A stretch of DNA of 6,330 nt from an archaeon. GTDB taxonomy: Archaea; Micrarchaeota; Micrarchaeia; Norongarragalinales; SBBD01. Position numbers and translations under genes: made by a program. The notes under the pieces were generated by a model that worked only from the letters and a program-made list of their open reading frames with translations, ran no database searches and was not told the origin of the DNA. This document shows, in pieces, positions 1-5,415 of this stretch (position 1 is its first letter; the number at the start of each line of letters is the position of its first letter). The DNA is taken from NCBI GenBank assembly GCA_005239845.1, contig SBBD01000121.1, positions 1-6,330 on the forward strand. The letters run 5' to 3'.

Positions 1-40
1 CCTTTGCGCTCTTCGGGCTTTTAAATCCTGTGGCTGAAGA

Positions 41-65
41 CGAGGAACGGCTCGCCGTGCCCTCG
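41..65. repeat. Hairpin 1 (inverted repeat)
   Basis: CGAGG (41-45) pairs with CCTCG (61-65). Inside it, ACGG (47-50) pairs with CCGT (55-58) around a four-base CTCG loop, giving nine base pairs with a small internal loop. It lies downstream of the minus-strand winged-helix gene. No T-run follows it on minus, so it is not a standard intrinsic terminator. Confidence 0.5.
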
Positions 66-70
66 TGCCG

Positions 71-103
71 CTTAACCGGGTCGCCGGCAGCGCCGGGGCT
101 AAG
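71..103. repeat. Hairpin 2 (inverted repeat)
   Basis: CTTA (71-74) pairs with TAAG (100-103), CC (76-77) with GG (97-98), and CCGGC (84-88) with GCCGG (92-96) around an AGC loop, with GGGTCG bulged on one side. That is about eleven base pairs, five bases after hairpin 1. The tandem pair suggests a folded RNA or a transcript-end structure, and the function is unknown. Confidence 0.45.
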
Positions 104-137
104 GGTCCGTGGTTTGCCCGTGTGTTCCTTCGCGTTA

Positions 138-626
138 TCAGAACGGCTTGTGCTCCGCTTGCTTGTGCTGGTGCAGCCCGATCTCATAGATGGCGTTGAA
201 CACGTTGAAGACGGCGGGCTTGGCTTCCTCCGTGATGCGGTAGAGCAGCGGGTAGGTCTTCTCCTGCAGCTTCCCCGTCCCCCTGCAATAAATGCATTCT
301 GCGGCTTGCGTGCCGTAGTTCTTCCTTCCCGTGGCCATGCAGTACCCGCAGTCCTGCACTTTCGTGGAATTGCAGACGACGCCCTTCTCCTCGAGTTCCT
401 TCAAGACCTGGCAGGCTCTTGCCGCCGTGATGTGGCAGTGCCTCGCAATTTGTGCGGGGTACCCTTGGCCGTTGATGAACAGGAACCGCAAGGCGAGCAG
501 CGTGGCTCCCTTGAAGGGCGAAATGCTGGGCGTTTTGGCGCGCGCGTTGCGTTCCACCACCTGCATGAGCGTGGCTTCCTTCGCGTTCTCCGGCTTGGAG
601 TTTTCGAGGTGAATGTTGTTTTCCAT
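138..626 (-). CDS. Winged-helix DNA-binding protein with DnaJ-like zinc module in the wing
   Basis: Likely a small transcription regulator of the winged helix-turn-helix superfamily. From the ATG at 626 it is 162 residues. The N-terminal ~30 residues are polar and probably disordered. Residues ~40-83 form the HTH, with helix 2 around YPAQIARHC and a recognition helix around TAARACQVLKELEEKG. The first wing strand (VVCNSTKV) is followed by a zinc module at ~93-118 with two CxxC pairs (C93, C96, C111, C114). The second pair is CIYCRGTG, an exact DnaJ-type CxxCxGxG, and the first (CGYCMATG) is a near match. The second wing strand is TYPLLYRIT at ~124-132, followed by a C-terminal helix and a His/Lys-rich tail. 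An in-frame TTG at 650 would add eight residues. I prefer the ATG because TTG starts are rarer and both fit the TATA box at ~694-701. The target genes and the ligand, if any, are unknown. The zinc module could sense metal or redox state, bind nucleic acid, or simply stabilise the wing. The fold is clear; the role is inferred. Confidence 0.85.
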   Translation of the reverse strand: MENNIHLENSKPENAKEATLMQVVERNARAKTPSISPFKGATLLALRFLFINGQGYPAQIARHCHITAARACQVLKELEEKGVVCNSTKVQDCGYCMATGRKNYGTQAAECIYCRGTGKLQEKTYPLLYRITEEAKPAVFNVFNAIYEIGLHQHKQAEHKPF

Positions 627-689
627 GCGGATTCCCTTGTCTTCTTCCAAGCGGCCTTTGCTTGCGGTGCGGAAGAGGCTAGAAACAAG

Positions 690-710
690 TGAGGTTTATA
701 AATTTATCTT
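690..710 (-). promoter_or_regulatory. TATA box/BRE for the winged-helix gene
   Basis: On the minus strand the sequence reads AAGATAAATTTATAAACC. The TTTATAAA core (694-701) is a strong archaeal TATA box with an A-rich BRE-like stretch upstream. A start about 26 bases downstream falls near 671, giving a leader of ~20 bases to the TTG at 650 or ~45 bases to the ATG at 626. Confidence 0.6.
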
Positions 711-769
711 AAACGCTGCGGCACGTGAGACAAAAAATTAAATTGCTTGCAAATCATTGCCCGGATGCG

Positions 770-835
770 CCTCCTCGCCCATCCCCGTTTCCATTTCCTT
801 ACTTTCCTTTGTTCTTTCCCTTTTTCCTCTCCATC
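770..835 (+). other. Pyrimidine-rich tract upstream of thrS
   Basis: About nine in ten bases are C or T over these ~66 positions, with only seven scattered purines counted by eye. Pyrimidine richness resumes at ~851-867. The tract lies between the two divergent promoters. It is not a simple repeat. Confidence 0.6.
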
Positions 836-839
836 AGGG

Positions 840-850
840 GTTTTTTTAAC
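840..850 (+). promoter_or_regulatory. Candidate thrS TATA element
   Basis: gtttttttaac lies ~35 bases before the thrS ATG. A start ~26 bases downstream would be near 872, giving a leader of only ~8 bases. No Shine-Dalgarno sequence precedes the ATG (the bases are gggttcccc), which fits near-leaderless initiation. The A/T patch at 731-745 is an alternative and would imply a ~115-base leader. Confidence 0.35.
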
Positions 851-879
851 TTGCCTTTCTCCTTTATTGCGGGTTCCCC

Positions 880-2832
880 ATGCGTTTGCTGCAGTTGCAC
901 TGCGATTTTTTCGAGTACCGCGCGGAGAAGAAGGCGGTCAAGCAAGGCTTTGACGAGCTCTCGCCGGAAGCCTTGAAGCAGAAGCACCGCTTCGAGAACG
1001 TGCTGGTGCTCTTCACTTCCGTGGAAAAAGGGGACTCGGAGGAAACTGCGAAGAAGGCCGCGCTGGAAGTGAAGAAGAATTTCCATGAAGTCCAGGCAGC
1101 CACCGTCCTCGTCTATCCCTACGCGCACCTTTCTTCAAACTTGGCCAAACCCTCGGAAGCGGCGCGGGTTCTTTCGGCGTTCCTGCATGAAGTGCGTGCG
1201 TTCGCCCCGCATGCCGAGAAAAGCCCGTTCGGGTGGTACAAGAGTTTCGAGCTCAAGTGCAAGGGCCATCCGCTCGCGGAACTCAGCAAGACCATTTCGT
1301 TGGAAAAAGACAAGGAAAGCGGACGCGGGGAGGAAGATAAACCGGGCGGGAGTCTTGGGGAAACACGCGCTGCTCCGGAAAAAGAAGTCGTTTCCCAGTC
1401 CTTGAAGAAGGAGGAATTAAGCGCTTCGCTCCAACAGGAATCCAAGCTCCAAAGCGAGTTCTTCATCTTTTCTCCAGATGGCAGCCTTGTGCCCGTATCG
1501 AATTTTGACTATGGAAACCAGGTCATGCTCAAGGCGTTAGTGGATTACGAATTAAAGAAAATCCGAACGTATGCGGAAGAGCCGCCGCACATTAAGCTCA
1601 TGCGTCAACACCATTTGGTTGTTCACGAATCTGCCAGTGATTCCGGAAATATGCGCTGGATGCCCAAGGGGCTTTTAATCAAGCGGTTGCTGGAGAAGGC
1701 GGTAACGGACCTTTGCGTCGGTTATGGCGCATTGCAAGTAGAAACGCCGATTATGTACGACTATGAGCACCCGGCGCTTCGCAGTTACCTGAACCGTTTC
1801 CCGGCCCGCCAGTACACCGTCAAAAGCGATGAAAAGGAATTCTTTTTGCGGTTTGCCGCCTGTTTCGGAGGGCTTCTTTTCGCCCACGACCTGACGATTT
1901 CGTACAAAAACCTTCCCCTGCCCATTTACGAAATCACCCATTACTCTTTCAGGCGGGAGCAGAGTGGAGAATTGGTAGGGCTAAAGCGGCTGAGGGCCTT
2001 CACCATGCCCGACATGCACACGTTGTGCGTCGATTTCCAGCAAGCCAAAACCGAGTTTGAAAAACAGTATGCGTTGTGCCTAGATTGGAACACGGATTTG
2101 GGGATTGATTTCGAAATCGCCTTTCGGGCGCAAAAAGAGTTCTTCCACGAGAACAAGGAATGGTACCTCCGCATGGTTCAAAAGATGGGCCGGCCCATTT
2201 TGGTCGAACTCTTCGATTTGCGGTACGCCTATTTCATCACCAAATTCGAGTTCAATTACGTCGATACGGCCTTGAAGGCCTCCGGCTTGTCCACTGTGCA
2301 AATTGACGTGGAGAACGGCGAACGGTTCGATATCAAGTATACGGACGTTGACGGCAAGAAAAACCACCCCTTGGTGTTGCACGCCTCCATTCCCGGTGCC
2401 ATCGACCGCGTCCTCTACGCGCTGTTGGAACGCGAGGCCGGCAAGACGCGGCAAGGAAAAACGGCCTTGTTCCCACTCTGGCTTTCACCGACGCAAGTTC
2501 GTCTCATTCCCGTAAGCAACAAGCAAAATGAGTTCTGCGAAGCGCTCTTAGGCGAACTGCGAACGCACCGAGTGCGCGCAGATTTTGATGATCGGGCGGA
2601 AACCCTTAATAGTAAAATCCGAGGAGCCGAACAGGAATGGGTGCCTTACATCGTCGTCGTAGGAGAAATAGAAGTGGCCAGCAAGCAGCTCGCCATCCGG
2701 CGCCGAATAGATGGAAAACAACAGCATATGACGTTGCAGCAGCTCGTGGGACAAATTGAAAAAGAAACGGCCGGAAAACCCTTCGAACGGCTCTCCTTAA
2801 GCGACCATTTGAGCCGGCGTCCCGTGTTCTAA
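880..2832 (+). CDS. thrS: Threonyl-tRNA synthetase, archaeal type
   Basis: Attaches threonine to tRNA-Thr in the cytoplasm, and its N-terminal domain removes serine mistakenly attached to that tRNA. It is 650 residues, complete and near the usual archaeal length. The start MRLLQLHCDF matches archaeal ThrRS beginnings, which supports the ATG at 880. Residues 1-~138 are the archaeal D-aminoacyl-tRNA-deacylase-like editing domain. H83, Y120, K121 and E134 sit where the proofreading residues of the Pyrococcus enzyme lie (from memory). A charged linker follows at ~141-190. The class II core at ~235-520 has motif 1 (GYGALQVETP, 281-290), motif 2 (FRRE at 357-360, then LRAFTMPDMH) and motif 3 (GAIDRVLYALLE, R510). 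Predicted zinc ligands are C328, H380 and H501. Residues ~530-640 form the anticodon-binding domain, and the end (LSRRPVF) is typical of the archaeal family. It stands alone between a divergent regulator and a 141-base gap. All key residues are present, so it should be active. Confidence 0.97.
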   Translation: MRLLQLHCDFFEYRAEKKAVKQGFDELSPEALKQKHRFENVLVLFTSVEKGDSEETAKKAALEVKKNFHEVQAATVLVYPYAHLSSNLAKPSEAARVLSAFLHEVRAFAPHAEKSPFGWYKSFELKCKGHPLAELSKTISLEKDKESGRGEEDKPGGSLGETRAAPEKEVVSQSLKKEELSASLQQESKLQSEFFIFSPDGSLVPVSNFDYGNQVMLKALVDYELKKIRTYAEEPPHIKLMRQHHLVVHESASDSGNMRWMPKGLLIKRLLEKAVTDLCVGYGALQVETPIMYDYEHPALRSYLNRFPARQYTVKSDEKEFFLRFAACFGGLLFAHDLTISYKNLPLPIYEITHYSFRREQSGELVGLKRLRAFTMPDMHTLCVDFQQAKTEFEKQYALCLDWNTDLGIDFEIAFRAQKEFFHENKEWYLRMVQKMGRPILVELFDLRYAYFITKFEFNYVDTALKASGLSTVQIDVENGERFDIKYTDVDGKKNHPLVLHASIPGAIDRVLYALLEREAGKTRQGKTALFPLWLSPTQVRLIPVSNKQNEFCEALLGELRTHRVRADFDDRAETLNSKIRGAEQEWVPYIVVVGEIEVASKQLAIRRRIDGKQQHMTLQQLVGQIEKETAGKPFERLSLSDHLSRRPVF

Positions 2833-3030
2833 CGGAAAGAGCATGCGCTTGTTTCCAATCCGTTGCTCTCGAATTTTTGAGCTTGAAAGTTTATCCAGTT
2901 GTTCGGACACTGTCGTCAGCCCCCGGTTCAAACGCTTAAAAACTTGCTCTGGCTCAGTATTTAGAAACTCGAAATGCAAAAAGCCTTCCTTTTCATTCTG
3001 GTGTTGCTTATAGGCGTCCAGCACGTTCAC
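2797..3030 (-). CDS. Possible small antisense ORF with winged-helix-like sequence
   Basis: A 77-codon frame with a GTG start runs antisense to the last 36 bases of thrS, across the whole thrS-surface protein gap, and over the signal-peptide codons of the next gene. Its residues ~20-66 fall exactly in the gap. They read like an HTH plus wing: a helix at EPEQVFKRLN, a recognition-helix-like stretch at LTTVSEQLDKLSSSKI, then a basic hairpin at REQRIGNKRMLFPLE. An in-frame TTG at 2979 is a closer start to this core. No TATA box or Shine-Dalgarno sequence clearly serves it. It could be a small real regulator, the remnant of an older regulator gene, or a chance open frame. It is included because the pattern is specific, but it is more likely not an expressed gene. 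Confidence 0.2.
   Translation of the reverse strand: MNVLDAYKQHQNEKEGFLHFEFLNTEPEQVFKRLNRGLTTVSEQLDKLSSSKIREQRIGNKRMLFPLEHGTPAQMVA
2935..2943 (+). promoter_or_regulatory. Candidate TATA element for the surface-protein gene
   Basis: cttaaaaac lies ~35 bases before the ATG at 2974. A start ~26 bases downstream would be near 2965, so the transcript would be almost leaderless. There is no Shine-Dalgarno sequence before the ATG (bases tagaaactcgaa). Confidence 0.35.
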
Positions 3031-3630
3031 GCGGACTGCAAGTCGTTCGTGAGGAACGGTTTTCCTTTAGGTATGACGCCCAGTGTGCAAAACCTTTCCA
3101 TTCTTCACACGACTCCCACCGCCATAAACGCGTCGTTCAGCGTCTACGTGGAAGGCGACGCTTCCGGGGGAGACTTGGGGGGCTGTCGCGTGAGCGTGGA
3201 AGTGGAAGGAGAACTCAACGGCACCTCGCTCCAAATCCTTCCCGAACGCCTGGAAACCGGCTTGGGCTGGAAGGACGTTGCCGTCACACTGCTTTCCGTT
3301 CCAGAGCCTCCGTATGGGAACAGCAACGTCTTCCTGAAGCTGACGGACATCGACAACCCCCGCACCATCGTGCGCATTCCGCTCTCCATTGAAAACCAGT
3401 TTGTCCCGCCCACTCCCACGCGTCCCCGGCAGCTTACACCTTCACCTACCCCTTCCATTACAGGAAACGAGGCGGCTTCCCCAACGCCGCCCCCTTCTCT
3501 GGTAGAGAAAGTGCAAGGCCTCGGCAAGGAACTCGAGGAAAGCTCCACGAAGTACGTGGTGGCCCTTCTCGCCGTCCTTTTCCTCGGCGTCCTGTTGTGG
3601 ATGGGCTTCAAGACCCTCCAACGCGACTAA
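2974..3630 (+). CDS. Secreted, C-terminally membrane-anchored surface protein
   Basis: I recognise no named family. The 218 residues show a clear export layout. A signal peptide covers 1-20 (K3, a hydrophobic core, then VHA before D21 as a likely signal peptidase I site). C22 lacks a proper lipobox, so this is probably not a lipoprotein. Residues ~21-143 form a beta-rich ectodomain of alternating hydrophobic strands, probably an immunoglobulin-like sandwich. It has two cysteines (C22, C71) that could form a disulfide and three N-glycosylation sequons (N40, N52, N82). A Pro/Thr/Ser-rich stalk at ~144-175 is followed by a short charged helix (~177-190), one transmembrane helix (~194-212) and a short basic tail (KTLQRD). 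The expected topology is N-terminus outside, C-terminus in the cytoplasm. This architecture is common among archaeal S-layer-associated and surface proteins. A role in the envelope, adhesion or display is inference. It appears to be transcribed on its own. Confidence 0.85.
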   Translation: MQKAFLFILVLLIGVQHVHADCKSFVRNGFPLGMTPSVQNLSILHTTPTAINASFSVYVEGDASGGDLGGCRVSVEVEGELNGTSLQILPERLETGLGWKDVAVTLLSVPEPPYGNSNVFLKLTDIDNPRTIVRIPLSIENQFVPPTPTRPRQLTPSPTPSITGNEAASPTPPPSLVEKVQGLGKELEESSTKYVVALLAVLFLGVLLWMGFKTLQRD

Positions 3631-3639
3631 AAAACAAAA

Positions 3640-3652
3640 GCGATTTTATGCC
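3640..3652 (+). promoter_or_regulatory. Candidate TATA element for the alkyltransferase-folC pair
   Basis: gcgattttatgcc, after the A-rich run that follows the stop at 3628-3630, is the best TATA-like match before the alkyltransferase. The implied start is near 3673, giving a ~40-base leader to the ATG at 3715, or ~9 bases to the GTG at 3682. Confidence 0.3.
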
Positions 3653-3714
3653 TCCTATGCCTTTTCCCTGCGGGTTTCCCCGTGTTTCGCTCGTTTTTTC
3701 CGTTTGAAGGGGTG

Positions 3715-4026
3715 ATGGATTTGACTTCGTTTGCAGAAAACGTGTGGCGTCTTACCTCCCGGATTCCGAAGGGCCGCGTCTCGACCTACAAGGAAATCGC
3801 CCGTTCCTTGCATTCCAGGGGCTATAGGGCCGTGGGTCACGCCTTGCACGCCAACCCGCATCCCCTTCGCGTGCCTTGCCACCGCGTCGTCTGCAGTGAT
3901 GGGAGCCTGGGAGGCTATGCGTACGGGAAAAAGAAGAAGCAGCGTCTCCTGCAGGCGGAAGGCATTCAAATAAAGGCTGGAAAAATCGCGGACTTTAAAG
4001 CCAGGAACTATCGTTTATCCGCCTGA
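3715..4026 (+). CDS. ogt: Minimal O6-alkylguanine-DNA alkyltransferase (MGMT/Ogt), active-site domain only
   Basis: Repairs O6-alkylguanine in DNA by irreversibly moving the alkyl group to its own active-site cysteine. From the ATG at 3715 it is 103 residues. An in-frame GTG at 3682 would add eleven, and a GTG at 3712 lies next to the ATG. I chose 3715 because the conserved domain begins just after it (FAENVWRLTSRIPKG) and GAAGGGG precedes it. Visible family motifs are VSTYKEIA near Y25, the DNA-binding RAVGHAL with its arginine finger at R38, the hinge at NPHPLRVPCHRVV (N47, nucleophile C55, H56), and GSLGGYAYG followed by LLQAEG (E82). The PCHR cysteine is present, so this is a true alkyltransferase and not an ATL protein, which has tryptophan at that position. 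The variable N-terminal ribonuclease-H-like domain of typical Ogt/MGMT proteins is absent, as in some short microbial members. folC begins 14 bases after the stop, so the two are probably co-transcribed. Confidence 0.93.
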   Translation: MDLTSFAENVWRLTSRIPKGRVSTYKEIARSLHSRGYRAVGHALHANPHPLRVPCHRVVCSDGSLGGYAYGKKKKQRLLQAEGIQIKAGKIADFKARNYRLSA

Positions 4027-4040
4027 CCGACTTACTTGGT

Positions 4041-5351
4041 GTGTTTCTCTTGCTGTCCCGCCTCCCTCTCGTCGATGCGCTTCCCGTGCGCGAAACGTGG
4101 GATTTAGAGCGAGTGAAAGCGCTGGCGTCCCTTGCGGGGCTCTCCTTTCCTGCGGAATACGTCCACGTCGTGGGAACGAACGGCAAAGGGTCCACTTCCG
4201 CTTTCCTGGAACGCATGCTCCGCGAGCAAGGCCACCGCGTCGGCCTCTATACTTCCCCCCACCTTTCCGCCTACAACGAGCGCATCCTTCTCCAAGGAAA
4301 AAACGTTTCGGACAATCGCCTGCTGGAACTACAAAAAGAAGTGGCTCCCCTGCTTCAAAAAATGAAAAAGGCAGGCAAGCCCCCGAGCCCGTTCGAAGCC
4401 TTCACGGTCCTTGCCCTGCAGTACTTCGAGCAGGAACGTGCAGACCTCGTGGTGTTGGAGGCAGGCCTTGGAGGAAGGCTGGACGCCACCAACGTTTGCC
4501 CCGGAAAAACGACTATTTTGACTTCGGTTGCCTTCGACCACACCGAATATTTGGGGCACACGTTGGAAGACATCGCGAAAGAGAAGGTCGGAGTCGTCAA
4601 GCGAAACGCAAGCGTAGTCAACGGCGCCCTGCAGCCCGTCGTGGTAAAAACCGTTGCTTCCGTATGCCAGAAACGGTTCGCCCGCCTTTATTCCCTCGGC
4701 AGAGATTTCTCGTTTTCCAACGTGCAGTGCACGGAAAAACAAACCACGTTCGACTATGCGGGCCTGCATCATTCGTTGTCCGCCGTTTCCTTGTCGTTGT
4801 TGGGAGCCCACCAGTCCCACAACGCCTCCTGCAGCCTCGCCGCCCTCGAATGCCTGCAAGAACGCGGCTTTCCCGTGTCCGAGGCCTCGCAACGTCAAGG
4901 CCTGCAACGCACGCACTGGCCCGCCCGTTTGGAAATCCTGCAGGAAAAGCCTTTGGTGGTCGTGGACGGGGCGCACAACGTCCACGGGGTTGAGGCGCTC
5001 AAAAACGCCCTTCAACACATCTTCCTGAAAAAAGGGCGGCGCTTGTTTTTAGTGTTTGGGGTGCTGGCCGACAAAGCGTATGAAGAAATGCTTTCCGAGC
5101 TGGCGCCCCTTGCCTTTCGCGTGGTGCTGACTACCCCGGAAAGCGACCGGGCGCTCCCCCCCGAAAAATTGGTTCCCTTCCTCGAGCGCCAGCACGTCTC
5201 TTGCCAGGTTTGTCCTGCGATTCCAGGGGCGCTGGATGCCGCCTTGGCCCTCGCTTCCCCCAACGACATGGTTTTAGTGGCCGGTTCGCTGTACCTCGTA
5301 GGGCCTGCAAGACAACGCTTAATAAAAAACCCCCGCTCAATGGCTGTTTAA
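4041..5351 (+). CDS. folC: Dihydrofolate synthase / folylpolyglutamate synthase (FolC, Mur-ligase family)
   Basis: ATP-dependent ligase that joins glutamate to dihydropteroate to give dihydrofolate and/or adds further glutamates to reduced folates, in the cytoplasm. It is 436 residues, full length for the family. Motifs in order are the P-loop GTNGKGST (45-52), the folate-binding SPHLSAYNERI (72-82), EAGLGGRLDATN (140-151), DHTEYLG with H167 and a likely metal role, EDIAKEKVG (K182 is the position of the carbamylated lysine in this family, from memory), GAHQSHNA (255-262), DGAHNVHG (309-316) starting the C-terminal glutamate-ligase domain, VFGVLADK (338-345), and TPESDRALPPEKL. The start is the GTG at 4041, 14 bases after the alkyltransferase stop. 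The N-terminus aligns with the family from this point and no better start lies upstream. Which of the two activities dominates cannot be told. A pterin other than folate, such as a methanopterin-like cofactor, cannot be excluded as substrate. Confidence 0.95.
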   Translation: MFLLLSRLPLVDALPVRETWDLERVKALASLAGLSFPAEYVHVVGTNGKGSTSAFLERMLREQGHRVGLYTSPHLSAYNERILLQGKNVSDNRLLELQKEVAPLLQKMKKAGKPPSPFEAFTVLALQYFEQERADLVVLEAGLGGRLDATNVCPGKTTILTSVAFDHTEYLGHTLEDIAKEKVGVVKRNASVVNGALQPVVVKTVASVCQKRFARLYSLGRDFSFSNVQCTEKQTTFDYAGLHHSLSAVSLSLLGAHQSHNASCSLAALECLQERGFPVSEASQRQGLQRTHWPARLEILQEKPLVVVDGAHNVHGVEALKNALQHIFLKKGRRLFLVFGVLADKAYEEMLSELAPLAFRVVLTTPESDRALPPEKLVPFLERQHVSCQVCPAIPGALDAALALASPNDMVLVAGSLYLVGPARQRLIKNPRSMAV

Positions 5352-5403
5352 TAAAACGGGTTTCCTTATTCCATTTCAGATAAACTCACTTTTTTTAAAA
5401 ATC
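5346..5403 (+). promoter_or_regulatory. folC-glyS gap: T-run and TATA-like elements
   Basis: Three AT-rich elements lie in or beside this gap: ttaataaaa (5348-5356, overlapping the folC stop), agataaac (5379-5386) and a T7A5 tract (5390-5401). The T7 run (5390-5396) could end folC transcription, as archaeal terminators are often plain T-runs. The T/A junction could itself act as a TATA element, placing the glyS start at about 5422, at the start codons. The agataaac element would give a start near 5409. I cannot tell which is used. Confidence 0.35.
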
Positions 5404-5415
5404 TGTTGGGAGAAA

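Larger units (their letters stand above)
1..137. other. Gene-free left edge, GC-rich with two hairpins
   Basis: No start-to-stop reading frame here resembles a protein. One minus-strand frame is open throughout but has no start codon, and it translates to a Ser/Lys/Pro/Gly-rich string that looks non-coding. A TATA-like element (cttttaaatcc, about 17-27) can be read on either strand. On minus it would serve a gene beyond the left edge. On plus it would place a transcription start near 48, at the first hairpin. I looked for a tRNA and found no credible B box (GGTTCRANNC) on either strand. The GC-rich part holds two inverted repeats, listed separately. A small structured RNA or a transcript end for the minus-strand gene at 138 is possible but unproven. 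Confidence 0.5.
651..879. other. Divergent intergenic region
   Basis: This gap separates the minus-strand winged-helix gene from plus-strand thrS. It holds the TATA box at 694-701, an A/T-rich patch at ~731-745 that could be a more distal plus-strand TATA, a pyrimidine-rich tract at ~770-835, and a T-run/TTAAC element at ~841-850 close to thrS. No convincing gene is seen. The reading frames here are low-complexity products of the pyrimidine tract. Confidence 0.55.

Noticed and set aside
17..120. Possible tRNA gene in the GC-rich left edge
   Set aside because: No B box (GGTTCRANNC) or consistent cloverleaf can be drawn on either strand. The TTTTAAATCC stretch is only a loose T-loop look-alike.
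30..692. 220-codon plus-strand frame covering the left edge
   Set aside because: It is antisense to the winged-helix gene, which has recognisable HTH and zinc motifs and its own TATA box. The plus-strand product shows no domain or sensible composition.
799..1128. Minus-strand frame over the thrS promoter region and N-terminus
   Set aside because: It is antisense to the conserved ThrRS editing domain, and its C-terminal end is low-complexity Lys/Gly sequence produced by the pyrimidine tract.
2865..2882. GCTC...GAGC inverted repeat around a T5 run after thrS as a terminator
   Set aside because: The stem is only four to five pairs including a wobble, and the T-run lies in the loop and not after the stem, so it is too weak to call.
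3144..3611. 155-codon minus-strand frame inside the surface-protein gene
   Set aside because: Its Ser/Arg/Gly-rich sequence is the antisense of the Pro/Thr stalk and ectodomain codons. The plus-strand protein has a signal peptide and membrane anchor.
4097..4993. 298-codon plus-strand frame inside folC
   Set aside because: It is an Arg/Pro-rich out-of-frame shadow of folC, which has all its family motifs in the other frame.
4329..5018. 229-codon minus-strand frame inside folC
   Set aside because: It is antisense to the conserved folC core. No domain or promoter supports it, and long antisense frames are expected in GC-rich genes.
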